From Pseudovibrio sp947494035 (GTDB taxonomy: Bacteria > Pseudomonadota > Alphaproteobacteria > Rhizobiales > Stappiaceae), in NCBI GenBank assembly GCA_947494035.1, contig CANLTN010000018.1, positions 1-64,000 of the forward strand: a stretch of 64,000 bases of DNA, given 5' to 3'. Below the pieces are notes generated by a model. The model saw only the letters and a program-made list of their open reading frames with translations, was not told the origin of the DNA and searched no databases. Every line of letters begins with the position of its first letter. Position 1 is the stretch's first letter. Of this stretch, positions 1 to 9,411 are shown one piece after another. A program made the translations under genes and the position numbers.

Positions 1-1401
1 TCCTGTTCTTGGCATCATGCCAGTTTCAGAAGCGAAATCCACTTATACAACCTGTCCGAATTTCCTGAGCCAGCTCTCGTTCTCAATCTCGAACACAGAG
101 AAAGTGCCGATGATATACTTCTCGAGGTAGTCTTACCTGAACTAGAACGGCGGGGTCTCTCTCAAAACGAATTCGCACGGAAGACACTGTTGAAGGTGTA
201 TGACGTAATTCGCTCGCAAAAAATCATCCACTATTTCAAAGAAACAAGCCAAGAGATCGATCATGTCTTAGACGTGTTTATCAGGACTAACAGTGGTGGT
301 ACGAAACTGGAATTTGCAGATCTCTTAATGTCGATAGCAGTGGCAAGTTGGGATGGAGATTTCCGGCAAGAATTGGACGACCTCACCGCTTTTATTCACC
401 AAAGCAATGACATAGGCTTCTACATTGAACGGGACTGGATCCTAAAAACTTCTCTGATGCTCATTGGTGCCGATGTAAAGTTTAAGGTAAAAAATTTCAG
501 AAAGGAGCAGATTGCTGCAATCCAAAGTGAATGGGCAAATATCAAAGATTGTATCATTGAGACTTTTCGACTTGTCCGAAGGTTTGGGATCAATCCGCAA
601 TCACTGACCTCAAAGAACGCAGTTATTCCAATATGTTATTATCTTTATAAGCACGAAAATAATGGAATTGCGTTATACAAATACATAAACAACCTGGCGA
701 AAGCGCACGAACAAAGGCAAAATATCAGCCAATGGTTTTATATCGTACTTCTTAAAGGCATCTTCGGTGGCCAAGCAGACTCGACACTTTCGAGCATGAG
801 GGAAGTTTTAGCTAAACATATCTCTGACGATGCGTTTCCACTTAACCAAATAATTGGTCGCTATAAAGGAACCAATAAAGATCTTCGTTTTGATGATGAG
901 TACATCGAAGGGCTACTTGACATTGAACATGGCGAAGGACGCTGTCGTGCATTGCTCCATCTACTTTTCCCAGAAAAGGAAGTCACCGAGAGATTTCACA
1001 TAGATCACCTTCACCCCAAAGGTTCTTTTGAGAAGAAAAATCTGCAGCAGCACGCCTTTCTTTGCGAAACTCCCGAGCTCATGAAGTTCTATGCGGATAA
1101 AAAAAATTGGAACTCGATTGTAAATTTGCACCTCTTAAATGACTCTCAGAACCTGTCAAAGTCCGATAAACCTCTCGCAAGCTGGCTTAACGACAGTAAC
1201 AACGATTTAACACCTGAAGCTCTTTTGGCCGGTGGCGTAAGTCTGGATTTCCAAAGCTTTAAGGATTTCCACGCCATACGGCGTTTGAGATTAAAAAACA
1301 GGCTTATTAGCCGAGTACTTACTTCGGAAAACACATCCAATTCAGCAATCCGTGAAGAATTTGATGAAGAAGTAGTAGAAGAACAGGCAGTGCCGCTATA
1401 A
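1..1401 (+). CDS. DUF262/DUF1524 (GmrSD-like) protein, 5'-truncated by window edge
   Basis: The reading frame is open from base 1 without a stop, so the gene starts left of the window; a TTG at 190 is not a credible start. About 466 codons are visible. The motif FIRTNSGGTKLEFADLL is the typical second motif of the DUF262 (ParB-like nuclease) domain. Near the C-terminus FHIDHLHPKGSF is the HNH-like motif of the DUF1524 domain. Proteins with this pair include the GmrS/GmrD type IV restriction enzymes, which cut glucosylated cytosine DNA, and BrxU-like anti-phage nucleases. The catalytic half of DUF262 lies outside the window, so activity cannot be judged. Base composition is visibly more A+T-rich than the genes to the right, which suits a transferred defence gene. 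The specific substrate is not inferable. Confidence 0.8.
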   Translation, partial: SCSWHHASFRSEIHLYNLSEFPEPALVLNLEHRESADDILLEVVLPELERRGLSQNEFARKTLLKVYDVIRSQKIIHYFKETSQEIDHVLDVFIRTNSGGTKLEFADLLMSIAVASWDGDFRQELDDLTAFIHQSNDIGFYIERDWILKTSLMLIGADVKFKVKNFRKEQIAAIQSEWANIKDCIIETFRLVRRFGINPQSLTSKNAVIPICYYLYKHENNGIALYKYINNLAKAHEQRQNISQWFYIVLLKGIFGGQADSTLSSMREVLAKHISDDAFPLNQIIGRYKGTNKDLRFDDEYIEGLLDIEHGEGRCRALLHLLFPEKEVTERFHIDHLHPKGSFEKKNLQQHAFLCETPELMKFYADKKNWNSIVNLHLLNDSQNLSKSDKPLASWLNDSNNDLTPEALLAGGVSLDFQSFKDFHAIRRLRLKNRLISRVLTSENTSNSAIREEFDEEVVEEQAVPL

Positions 1402-1478
1402 ATCATCGAACTTGACCTGACAGGTAGGACTTTGATGGTACACCTGTCGGGCCAAGTTTAAAGTCCTTGCTACAGAAT

Positions 1479-1982
1479 CTAGGCAATCTCGTCGGCATAG
1501 AATGGCAGGTGTTTGCGTAGGCGGATGTATTTGATTTCGCATTGCATGGTTTTGTCGAACCGGGTGCCCTCGTGCACGTCCTCGTATTTCATGTGGTGAT
1601 ACAGGCCCAAGGCTCGTTCGTTTTGCAGGAGGACAGAGATTTCGGCTGTGTGGTAGCCGCGGGCGGCGATGCGCCGTTCGGCTTCTTCCACCAATGCGGT
1701 GCCCAGCCCACTGCTTTCGCAGTCGGGATCAATCCAGAGATCTGTGATGAAGTTGTCGGCTTGTTCTGTTGCGATAAAGCCGAGAACGCGATCATCTTTG
1801 ACCGCAACCACAATCTGATCCAGACAGGCGCTTGCAAAATCGGCAAAGGAGGCGGTGGTGATCGCCTCGTGTGCGGACTGTGGCAGATGGGGGCCAATGC
1901 CCCGTTTCCATGAGGCCAGACCGACCTCTCCGATCTGCGGGATATCTTTTGAGCGAGCACTACGGATTTCAAAGGTCTTCAT
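1479..1982 (-). CDS. GNAT family N-acetyltransferase
   Basis: A 167-residue single-domain acetyltransferase of the GNAT fold. The acetyl-CoA pyrophosphate loop is seen as SSGLGTALVEEAERR at residues 90-104, preceded by the beta-4 strand ITDLWIDPD and followed by the beta-5 segment AEISVLLQNERALGLYHHMKYE, which is the usual RimI-like layout. The start codon shares one base with the stop of the upstream acyl-CoA ligase (TAATG), so the two are probably translationally coupled. The acceptor substrate is unknown; small molecules and protein N-termini are both possible for this family. Confidence 0.85.
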   Translation of the reverse strand: MKTFEIRSARSKDIPQIGEVGLASWKRGIGPHLPQSAHEAITTASFADFASACLDQIVVAVKDDRVLGFIATEQADNFITDLWIDPDCESSGLGTALVEEAERRIAARGYHTAEISVLLQNERALGLYHHMKYEDVHEGTRFDKTMQCEIKYIRLRKHLPFYADEIA

Positions 1983-3526
1983 TAGATTGATCCAGCCTCC
2001 TGTGGGCGTTTCAGCATCTCCCGCAGGTCCCGCTTCAGGATCTTGCCGTAGTTGTTCTTCGGCAACTCATCCATGGCGATGTACTGCTTTGGACGCTTGA
2101 AACGCGCGATGTTGTCAATGCACAGCTTGTCCAGCTCTGCGAATTCGACGGTCTTTCCATTCTCTGGTGAGATGATGGCCACCACCTCTTCGCCCCACTC
2201 CTCATGGAAGCGACCGACAACTGCGACTTCAGATACATCCGGATGCAGCAGAAGGATTTCTTCCACTTCGCGAGGGTAGATGTTGGACCCGCCCGAGATA
2301 ATCATATCCTTGGAGCGGTCGTGCATGGTGAGGAAGCCATCGGCATCCAGCGCACCCATGTCGCCTGTTTTCAACCAGCCATCAATAATCGTGGAAGCCG
2401 TTGCTTCCTCATTGTTCCAGTAGCCCAGCATGACCGCTGAGCCTGACACGACAATTTCCCCGATCTCACCAATGGCCAAGTCGTTCATGTCTTCTCCTAC
2501 CACGCGCACGCGGGAGACGACTTGAGCTACCCCAACTGACTTCAATCTTTCTTGCCAGCAGGGGTGCTTTCTGTCGCAGACCTGCTCGCGGTTCAGGACG
2601 GTGATGCCCATGGGGCATTCGCCCTGCCCGTAGATCTGCGCAAAACGGGGTCCGACAACCTCGACCGCCTCGACGATATCGGCAAAGTACATGGGGCCGC
2701 CAGCGTAGATGATGGTGTCCAGCCCTTCGCCCGTTGCGCCCATGGCTTTTGCCACTTCCACCAGCCTATGGACCATGGTGGGGGCGGCGAACATGGCAAT
2801 CCGACCAATTTTAGGGGCGAGCTCCAGAATTTCGGCAGCATCAAACCCGCCGGAGATCGGGCAGACATGCCTGCCGCCAGCAACAACATGCATAAAGCTA
2901 TAAATCCCGGCCCCGTGGGACATGGGGGCTGCGTATAGTGTGGCGTCCTCATGGGTTGGCGTGCCAACACCTGCATAATAGCCGAGCATCATGCTCTGGA
3001 TGTTCTGCGAGGACATCATCACCCCTTTGGGGTGGCCTGTGGTGCCGGAGGTGTAAAACAGCCAGACCATGTCCTGCGCATCAATAGGCACCGGATTTGC
3101 CAGAGGCTTGGCCTTAAGCATCTGCGTGTAGATGTTCTGATCCACCGAGATGACTTTGGTTCTGGACTGGTCGATCTCCTTGATCAGGTCTTCGCCCACG
3201 TCGTCGGAAACAAAGACAACTGTGGCGCCCGCGTTTTCAATGATCCACGCGGCCTCTTTGGGGTGGAGTTTGGCGTTAATGGGGACGGCTGCAGCACCAG
3301 CCCACCAGATGCCGTAGCTGGCTTCCAGATATTCCGTCCGGTTCTTCATGAAAATGGCAACACGGTCGCCGCGGGCGATACCGAAGTCGGTCTGCAATGA
3401 CCCTGCAATGGCTGCGGAGCGTGCGCCGAACTGCCCGTAGGTTGCCACAAGTTGTGTGCCATGAAAGAGCGCGGGTGCATCAGGTGTTATCCTGGATGTC
3501 CGAGCCAGCCACTCTGCCAGATTCAT
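1982..3526 (-). CDS. Acyl-CoA synthetase (class I adenylate-forming enzyme)
   Basis: A 514-residue AMP-dependent synthetase/ligase that activates a carboxylic acid to the acyl-AMP and then the CoA thioester. The ATP-binding P-loop YTSGTTGHPKG is at residues 158-168, the A5-type motif IYGQGECP is present, and the hinge region reads DRSKDMIISGG. The catalytic lysine lies in NNYGKILKRDLRE near the C-terminus. Length and motifs fit medium or long-chain acyl-CoA ligases; the exact acid cannot be told. It is the first gene of a two-gene unit with the GNAT gene. The upstream gap to 3856 separates it from a divergently oriented membrane protein gene. Confidence 0.9.
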   Translation of the reverse strand: MNLAEWLARTSRITPDAPALFHGTQLVATYGQFGARSAAIAGSLQTDFGIARGDRVAIFMKNRTEYLEASYGIWWAGAAAVPINAKLHPKEAAWIIENAGATVVFVSDDVGEDLIKEIDQSRTKVISVDQNIYTQMLKAKPLANPVPIDAQDMVWLFYTSGTTGHPKGVMMSSQNIQSMMLGYYAGVGTPTHEDATLYAAPMSHGAGIYSFMHVVAGGRHVCPISGGFDAAEILELAPKIGRIAMFAAPTMVHRLVEVAKAMGATGEGLDTIIYAGGPMYFADIVEAVEVVGPRFAQIYGQGECPMGITVLNREQVCDRKHPCWQERLKSVGVAQVVSRVRVVGEDMNDLAIGEIGEIVVSGSAVMLGYWNNEEATASTIIDGWLKTGDMGALDADGFLTMHDRSKDMIISGGSNIYPREVEEILLLHPDVSEVAVVGRFHEEWGEEVVAIISPENGKTVEFAELDKLCIDNIARFKRPKQYIAMDELPKNNYGKILKRDLREMLKRPQEAGSI

Positions 3527-3856
3527 TCAGTCTCCCCCCTGAAGTCAGACTGCCTCTGCTCAAAAGCAATCTTGCAGCCTTCCCGTTCCCTGCGGGGTGT
3601 TTTGACGATACCGCACTTTCCGCTCGGGTCTTGGTACTCGCGTATGAGCGTTGTGGTGTCGGGCTGAGTTCGGCTACTTCAACTCAAACCCCAAGCGTTA
3701 AATACTATAGTTTTTTGCAAGTCTGGGTATAGGCCTCTTGTTTAACGCAGACTAGAAGTTTACGTTGCGTCTATCTGTAGTTTTAAAATTCTTCTACCTG
3801 TGAGTACCCCAGTTCATATCAGATCTTTAAGCCTGATTTATACGAGGACCGTTGTG
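3527..3856. other. Divergent intergenic region
   Basis: About 330 bases lie between the divergent acyl-CoA ligase and the small membrane protein gene and must hold both promoters. I see no convincing hexamers, no RNA gene and no protein-coding potential on either strand. Confidence 0.4.
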
Positions 3857-4519
3857 ATGAACCTTCAAAAAGCTGGAGGAGTAGCTTCTTTTATTGCTGC
3901 TGCCACCTACATTGTCGGCTTTGCTCTCCTATCAACTTTTCTAGCCGATGCAGGGTTCGGAGAAGACGGCGATGATGTGAATATGTTTGCGTTTGAGATG
4001 TCCAATCAGGGCTTAATGTATTTGTGGAACTTCATCATCTACATCGTCAACGCAGTGTTTTTGGTGGTGCTGGTGGTTGCGCTGCACGACCGGCTTAAAG
4101 GTGCAACACCGGCCCTTTCGCAGATTGCAGCGGCTTTCGGGTTGATCTGGGCGGGGCTTGTGCTGGCCAGCGGGATGCTTGCCAATATTTCTCTGGCTGA
4201 AGTTTCCGCACTTTACGAGCTGGATCAGGACAGCGCGCAGACGATGTGGGCAACACTGAGCAACGTACAGGAAGGCATTGGCGGCGGCAACGAGATCACC
4301 GGCGGGCTCTGGATCCTCCTGCTGAGCTGGGCAGGTCTGCGTGGGGCCAGCCTCTCCAAGGGGCTTTGCTGGCTGGGTGTCGTTATCGGACTGGCAGGCA
4401 TTGCATCAACCATTCCAGGCATGAGCGACCCGGGCGGCATCGTCTTCGGCCTTGGGTTTATTCTCTGGTTCATCTGGACAGGCGTATACCTGCTCAGACA
4501 CGGCGAAGCCTTAGCTTGA
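3857..4519 (+). CDS. DUF4386-like integral membrane protein
   Basis: A 220-residue hydrophobic protein with about six predicted membrane segments, beginning with GGVASFIAAATYIVGFALLS and ending with a GLGFILWFIWTGVYLL segment. The arrangement resembles DUF4386 membrane proteins, whose function is unknown. The ATG at 3857 is chosen because a GAGGA lies about nine bases upstream; an in-frame GTG at 3800 would add 19 residues unlike a membrane protein start. It is a single gene with no obvious partner. Confidence 0.7.
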   Translation: MNLQKAGGVASFIAAATYIVGFALLSTFLADAGFGEDGDDVNMFAFEMSNQGLMYLWNFIIYIVNAVFLVVLVVALHDRLKGATPALSQIAAAFGLIWAGLVLASGMLANISLAEVSALYELDQDSAQTMWATLSNVQEGIGGGNEITGGLWILLLSWAGLRGASLSKGLCWLGVVIGLAGIASTIPGMSDPGGIVFGLGFILWFIWTGVYLLRHGEALA

Positions 4520-4595
4520 ATCGGTCAGGGTTGTTTTGGTGATAGCACTACGCGACAGCCTCTAGGCGTCTTGACCAACAAAAAACGCAAGCACC

Positions 4596-4624
4596 ACACA
4601 CAAACGTAGGTCTGTGTTGTGTGT
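4596..4624 (-). terminator. Putative terminator hairpin of tRNA-Gln
   Basis: Perfect eight-base arms ACACACAA and TTGTGTGT with a 13-base loop lie 3' of the tRNA-Gln on its strand. A run of six T follows about ten bases later in that direction, which is farther than in a classical terminator. Confidence 0.4.
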
Positions 4625-4648
4625 CTGGCTGATATTTTCAGGAAAGAA

Positions 4649-4723
4649 TGGCTGGGGTGGTAGGATTCGAACCTACGGTACACGATACCAAAAACCGTTG
4701 CCTTACCACTTGGCTACACCCCA
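4649..4723 (-). tRNA. tRNA-Gln (TTG)
   Basis: A complete 75-nt cloverleaf is readable on the minus strand: a seven-pair acceptor stem TGGGGTG/CACCCCA, D-arm with AGCCAAGTGGTAAGGC, an anticodon loop containing TTG, and a T-arm with GGTTCGAATCC. The encoded CCA end is at 4649-4651. The anticodon TTG reads CAA/CAG glutamine codons. Confidence 0.97.
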
Positions 4724-4886
4724 TTGCTGTGTGTGGGGCGGTTTATAGCTTCATGATTTGGAATAGGCAACCACTCAATTTCGTTTTGCTGTGAGAAACT
4801 TACAAGTGTTCCACAGTTGAGGTTTGTTTCTAGAGAAAGCGACGGATTTGTGGGGTGGGAACCGGCCAAAATCGCCCTCATGTTTT

Positions 4887-7800
4887 CTATGTAGCTGGGT
4901 CTGCCTCGCCATCTCCATCGGGTGTTTCTGTTGCGTTATCATCAGCTTGACTTATTTTTGAACGGTCCAGCGCGATGAGCATGTAGACGTTGGGCACGAC
5001 GAACAATGTGAAGAGTGTGCCGATGGACAGGCCGGTTGCGATGACCAGTCCCATGTTGAATCGGGAGGCAGCCCCTGCCCCGCTGGCGATGATAAGTGGG
5101 ATCACACCCAGCACCATAGCTGCGGTGGTCATCAGAATGGCGCGCAGGCGAATTTGCAGGGCACCGATGACGGCCTCGCGTTTGGTTGCGCCCTGATTTT
5201 CCTGAAGTTCACGTGCGACCTCAACAATCAAAATACCGTGTTTGGAGATCAGGCCCATGAGCGTGATGATGCCAACCTGAGTGTAAATGTTGATGCTGGC
5301 TCCGCCGACGCCGAGATTGATGAAGAACAGGGCACCAGCGATGGACATTGGGACCGAGACAAGAATGATGACGGGATCGCGGAAACTTTCAAACTGGGCG
5401 GCAAGCGTTAGGAAGATGATCAGCAGTGCAAAGGCAAACGTGACGACAAACCCACTGCTTTCCTGAATGTATTGTCGTGACTGCTGGGCGTAGTCAATAT
5501 CATAGCCGTCTGGCAGTTCCGTCGCCGCTAGCTGTTGTAAGGTTTGCAGAGCTTCAGCCAGAGACACTCCAAAGGCGGGCACCCCTGACAGCGTCATGGA
5601 GTTTTGTTGCTGGAAGTGCGGAATGAACTCCGGCGTCACCTGCATTTCAAGCGAGGCAACGGTGGAAAGCGGTACAATTGTGTCGAGCGGCCCGTTGCTG
5701 ATTGTTGCCATTCCCCCGCCACCGGGAGCTGACGGTGGGGGGCCACCAGAAAAGCTCATGGGTGTGGAGCTTGATTGCGTGGTGGTGGTGCCCGTGGTCA
5801 TGGTGCCTGACTGGGCACTGGTTTGAGGAGCCATTCCCATGGGCGAGGACATGAGACTGGCGCCTGCGCCCGATCCGCCCCCAGCCGAGCTGCTCGGCGC
5901 GGCCCCGCCAGAGGCGCTGCTCACGGGTGTAGAGCTTCTGGGCACGCGAATATAATTGTCCAGCAGCTGTTCCGCGTTGAGACGGTCATATTGTATGAGT
6001 TGCGGAATGACCTGATAGGAGCGACCATAAAAATCAAAGTAATTGATGAAGCCGCCGCTCATGACCGCCGTGAGGGATTGTCCCACATCCTGCAGGGTAA
6101 GGCCAAGTTCCGCCACACGGTCCCGATCTATAACGAGTTGGCCTTGAGGCTTATCGATCTTCAGGTCCTTATCAATATAGATGAATTTACCCGACTGCTC
6201 CGCCATATCTAAAAGTTGAGAGCCAACAATGTTGAGCTGGTCGACGGGTTGTGTCGTTTTGATCACGAACTGCACGGGCAAGCCGCTACTGCCCGGTAGG
6301 GGTGGATTTTGGAACAGTACGGTTCTAAAGCCCGCAACAGCTTCCATGGATGGCTGCATGGCGTATTGCAGCTCAGTGGCGGTGCGCGAGCGGTCATCCC
6401 ATGGTGTGAGCAGGAAACCAGAAATAGCGCTCGCGGTTTGCACCAGTTGGAAGACCCCCATGACCTCTGAATAGTCCTGCGAGTTATGGTAGATCTTCTC
6501 CATGTAAAGAAGCTTTTGTTGCAAGGTTGCTGAGGGTGCAGGCGTTGACATGGCCAGAACGACACCCTGATCCTCTTGGGGGGCAAGCTCCGCCTGTGAG
6601 GTGGCATAGAGAACGGGGATACTTGAAAGGATCAAAAACGCGAATGTTAGAACAACCGGGCTGTTATCAAGCGAGGCTTCCAGCGCGCGCAGGTAGCGCT
6701 TGCGAAAGTTGTCATAGATTGTATCGACGGTACGGACCAGCGCATCATCCCAGCCCGAAGAATCCTGTGACCTTGGCTTTAAGATCAAGGAACTCATCAT
6801 GGGCGTTAAGGTCAACGCCACGACGGCAGAGATGGTGACGGCACCCACCACAGTGAAAGCAAATTCTGTAAACAGAGCGCCCGTCAGCCCGCCCTGAAAG
6901 CCGATGGGGGCATACACGGCTGCAAGAACGACGGTCATTGCCAGAATAGGACGCCCCAAATCCTGCCCTGCTTGAATAGCTGCCTGAAACGGTGTGCTCC
7001 CCTCTGAGATATGGCGCTCCACATCTTCAACCACAATGATTGCGTCATCCACCACCAACCCGATAGCAAGCACGAGTGCAAGGAGGGTTAGCAGGTTGAT
7101 GGAAAAACCCAGAACCACCATGATGAAGAACGTCCCGATCAGCGAGAGCGGAATGGCAATCACGGGAATGGCAACGGTGCGGGGCGATCCGATAAAGAGG
7201 AAAACCACGAAGGTTACGATTGCGAGCGCTTCCAGCAGTGCGCTGATCACCTCATCAATGGCGGCGTCAATGAAGACACCGGAATCGTATACAATTCTGA
7301 CTTCCAGCCCCGGAGGCATGTTGTCCTGAATGTTGGGAACGAGCTCACGCACCTGCTCCAACATAGAAAGCACATTGGCCGCGGGCGCTGCCTGCACGCC
7401 AACGTAGACAGCTGAAGCGTTGGAGTAAAAAACCTCTTCGTCATAGTCTTCGGACCCCAGAACGACCATGCCCACGTCACGCAAGCGAATGATTGCGCCA
7501 TCGTTGGTCGCGACCGCAAGTTGACGGAATTGTTCCACGTCGGTCAGGTTGGTGTTCGCAGTCAGTTCGACCTGCACCATCTGGCCCTTGGTGTTGCCAA
7601 CACCGGATATGAAGTCATTGGCCGCCAGAGCGTTTGCAACATCAGCGCCAGTCACCCCATAAGCAGCCATTTTATCCGGATAGAGCCAGACACGAATTGC
7701 AAAGCGTTTTTCACCAATTAGTTCAGCGTTTTGCACCCCGTCGATTGCCTGAATTTGCGGCTGGACAACACGGACAACGTAGTCTGTGAGCTGGTTGGCT

Positions 7801-8255
7801 TCGATGACATCGGAGGTGAAGCCAATATACATGGCGTCGATGGTTTCACCAATCTGGATGGTCAAAACGGACGGTTGCGTTTGCGGAGGCAGTTGGTTCT
7901 GCACCGAGCTGATTTGGGTGTTGATCTCGGTGAGGGCTTCGTCAACATTCCAGTTAAGCACCAGATTGACCGTGATCGTGCTCACGGTGCTGGCACTGGT
8001 GGAGGTCATGTAATCAATGCCATTGGCCTGTGCGATGGCTTCTTCCAACGGAGTGGTGATAAAGCCCGCCACCGTCTCAGCACTAGCCCCAAACAAGGTG
8101 GTTGAGATGGTGATGACAGCATTTTCTGTTTGGGGGAACTCCAGCACCGGCAACAGGAAAATCGCCCGTAGGCCCAGCGCCAGGATCATCAGGCTGATGG
8201 ACGTGGCCATGATGGGTCGGCGAACGAAGATTTCTGTAAAATTCCTTTTCGCCAT
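4887..8255 (-). CDS. RND (HAE1/AcrB-type) efflux pump inner-membrane subunit
   Basis: A 1,122-residue proton-driven multidrug exporter of the resistance-nodulation-division superfamily. It has an N-terminal membrane helix after EIFVRRPIMATS, the paired transmembrane aspartates in LVVDDAIIVVED that carry the proton relay, and the usual two repeats of periplasmic domain plus helices. The start at 8255 is preferred over an upstream ATG because MAKRNFTEIFVRRP is the typical N-terminus and it follows the adaptor stop after one base. Residues about 773-854 are a Ser/Gly/Thr/Pro/Met-rich insertion placed in the second docking (DC-like) subdomain just before PLSTVASLEM, absent from AcrB. The three-gene operon encodes a complete tripartite pump. 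Substrates cannot be predicted. Confidence 0.95.
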   Translation of the reverse strand: MAKRNFTEIFVRRPIMATSISLMILALGLRAIFLLPVLEFPQTENAVITISTTLFGASAETVAGFITTPLEEAIAQANGIDYMTSTSASTVSTITVNLVLNWNVDEALTEINTQISSVQNQLPPQTQPSVLTIQIGETIDAMYIGFTSDVIEANQLTDYVVRVVQPQIQAIDGVQNAELIGEKRFAIRVWLYPDKMAAYGVTGADVANALAANDFISGVGNTKGQMVQVELTANTNLTDVEQFRQLAVATNDGAIIRLRDVGMVVLGSEDYDEEVFYSNASAVYVGVQAAPAANVLSMLEQVRELVPNIQDNMPPGLEVRIVYDSGVFIDAAIDEVISALLEALAIVTFVVFLFIGSPRTVAIPVIAIPLSLIGTFFIMVVLGFSINLLTLLALVLAIGLVVDDAIIVVEDVERHISEGSTPFQAAIQAGQDLGRPILAMTVVLAAVYAPIGFQGGLTGALFTEFAFTVVGAVTISAVVALTLTPMMSSLILKPRSQDSSGWDDALVRTVDTIYDNFRKRYLRALEASLDNSPVVLTFAFLILSSIPVLYATSQAELAPQEDQGVVLAMSTPAPSATLQQKLLYMEKIYHNSQDYSEVMGVFQLVQTASAISGFLLTPWDDRSRTATELQYAMQPSMEAVAGFRTVLFQNPPLPGSSGLPVQFVIKTTQPVDQLNIVGSQLLDMAEQSGKFIYIDKDLKIDKPQGQLVIDRDRVAELGLTLQDVGQSLTAVMSGGFINYFDFYGRSYQVIPQLIQYDRLNAEQLLDNYIRVPRSSTPVSSASGGAAPSSSAGGGSGAGASLMSSPMGMAPQTSAQSGTMTTGTTTTQSSSTPMSFSGGPPPSAPGGGGMATISNGPLDTIVPLSTVASLEMQVTPEFIPHFQQQNSMTLSGVPAFGVSLAEALQTLQQLAATELPDGYDIDYAQQSRQYIQESSGFVVTFAFALLIIFLTLAAQFESFRDPVIILVSVPMSIAGALFFINLGVGGASINIYTQVGIITLMGLISKHGILIVEVARELQENQGATKREAVIGALQIRLRAILMTTAAMVLGVIPLIIASGAGAASRFNMGLVIATGLSIGTLFTLFVVPNVYMLIALDRSKISQADDNATETPDGDGEADPAT

Positions 8256-8256
8256 C

Positions 8257-9411
8257 CTATTGCTCCACCGGTTTTGGATTAGGATCGTTGGTTGGCTGAA
8301 CGGAGTTATCGATGACCACTCTGGAGCCATTGCGGAGCTTGAGCTGACCCGCGTTCACCACCAGGTCGTTTGCCTCAACACCCTTTGTGATCACAATCTG
8401 ATCTCCCCGTGTTGCACCGGTCGTGACGAAGTTTTGCGTGGCGGTGTAGACGGGCTTATCCATATACGTGTCGCCAGTCTCGGTCAGCACATAGACAATG
8501 CTGCCATAGGATTCGTAGGCAATTGCCGTTTGCGGTACCGTCACTTGCATTTCCGGTGCAGAGATATCCGTTGCCACATCCACGAACATGCCCGGCACCA
8601 GCTCTTTGTTCGGGTTTGTGAAACGCCCGCGCACGAGCACATTGCCATTGTTGATGTCGACCTGCGCATCAACAGCGACGACCTTTCCCTTGACGGACTG
8701 GTCCGGGAAAGTATCAACCGTCACCTCGATATCCAGACCGGGGCGGATGGTTGACAGCAAGCGCTGGGGAACGAAAAAATCAACAAAGAGATCATCAAGT
8801 TGCTGGAGATTGACAAACGTCTGGCCAACATTGACATATTGCCCGACGCTGACTTGCCGAATGCCCAGACGGCCTGAGAAAGGCGCACGGAAGTTTTTCT
8901 TGGCGATGATTGCAAGCTGGGCCTGCACCTGCCCCTGGAGGTCTCTGAGGTTGGCCCAGTCGAAATCTATTTGCTGTTGGCTGACCGCGTTGACTTCATA
9001 CTGTTTCAGGTCTCTGTCCAGGGTCTGACGGGCAAAGGTTTCCTGAGCCTGCAGCGATTGCAACTGGGCGACTTCCAGTGAGGTGTCCAGCTCAATAAGC
9101 AACATGCCTTCCTCAACATCCTCACCGGACGAGAAGTTGATGCTTGTTACTGTTCCGGGTAGTTCAGGTGCCAGATTTGCCCCTTTGATGGCAACAAGAG
9201 TACCAACCGCCGAGGCTGTTTCTGTCCAAAGCTGGGTGGTCGCTTTGTAGGAGGAGACGGTCTCAACACTGTCCTGCATGCTGGCTGCCAGACGGCTGAG
9301 CGCTCTGGATTTGTAGAGCTGGAAAGCAAACAGCCCACCGAACGCAATCCCCACACAGACCAGCATGATGATCATATTTCGTTTGAGGTGGGGGTTCTTT
9401 GGCTGGTTCAT
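8257..9411 (-). CDS. RND periplasmic adaptor (HlyD/AcrA family)
   Basis: A 384-residue membrane fusion protein that links the pump to the outer-membrane channel. An N-terminal membrane anchor (MIIMLVCVGIAFGGLFAFQL) is followed by a lipoyl half-motif (LPGTVTSINFSSGEDVEEG), a short coiled-coil hairpin and the second lipoyl half (FRAPFSGRLGIRQVSVGQYV), then the beta-barrel domain. The order is that of MexH/AcrA-like adaptors. Its start overlaps the stop of the outer-membrane factor gene by four bases (ATGA), and one base separates its stop from the pump start, so all three are tightly coupled. Confidence 0.94.
   Translation of the reverse strand: MNQPKNPHLKRNMIIMLVCVGIAFGGLFAFQLYKSRALSRLAASMQDSVETVSSYKATTQLWTETASAVGTLVAIKGANLAPELPGTVTSINFSSGEDVEEGMLLIELDTSLEVAQLQSLQAQETFARQTLDRDLKQYEVNAVSQQQIDFDWANLRDLQGQVQAQLAIIAKKNFRAPFSGRLGIRQVSVGQYVNVGQTFVNLQQLDDLFVDFFVPQRLLSTIRPGLDIEVTVDTFPDQSVKGKVVAVDAQVDINNGNVLVRGRFTNPNKELVPGMFVDVATDISAPEMQVTVPQTAIAYESYGSIVYVLTETGDTYMDKPVYTATQNFVTTGATRGDQIVITKGVEANDLVVNAGQLKLRNGSRVVIDNSVQPTNDPNPKPVEQ

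Noticed and set aside
1542..3400. Several open frames opposite the GNAT and acyl-CoA ligase genes
   Set aside because: They are mirror frames of clear coding sequence, have no family motifs and no ribosome-binding sites.
3560..3700. 5S rRNA-like fragment in the divergent region
   Set aside because: No base pairing or conserved loop of 5S rRNA could be drawn.
3800..3856. Longer start for the DUF4386-like protein
   Set aside because: The added residues are polar and unlike a membrane protein start; the ATG at 3857 has the better ribosome-binding site.
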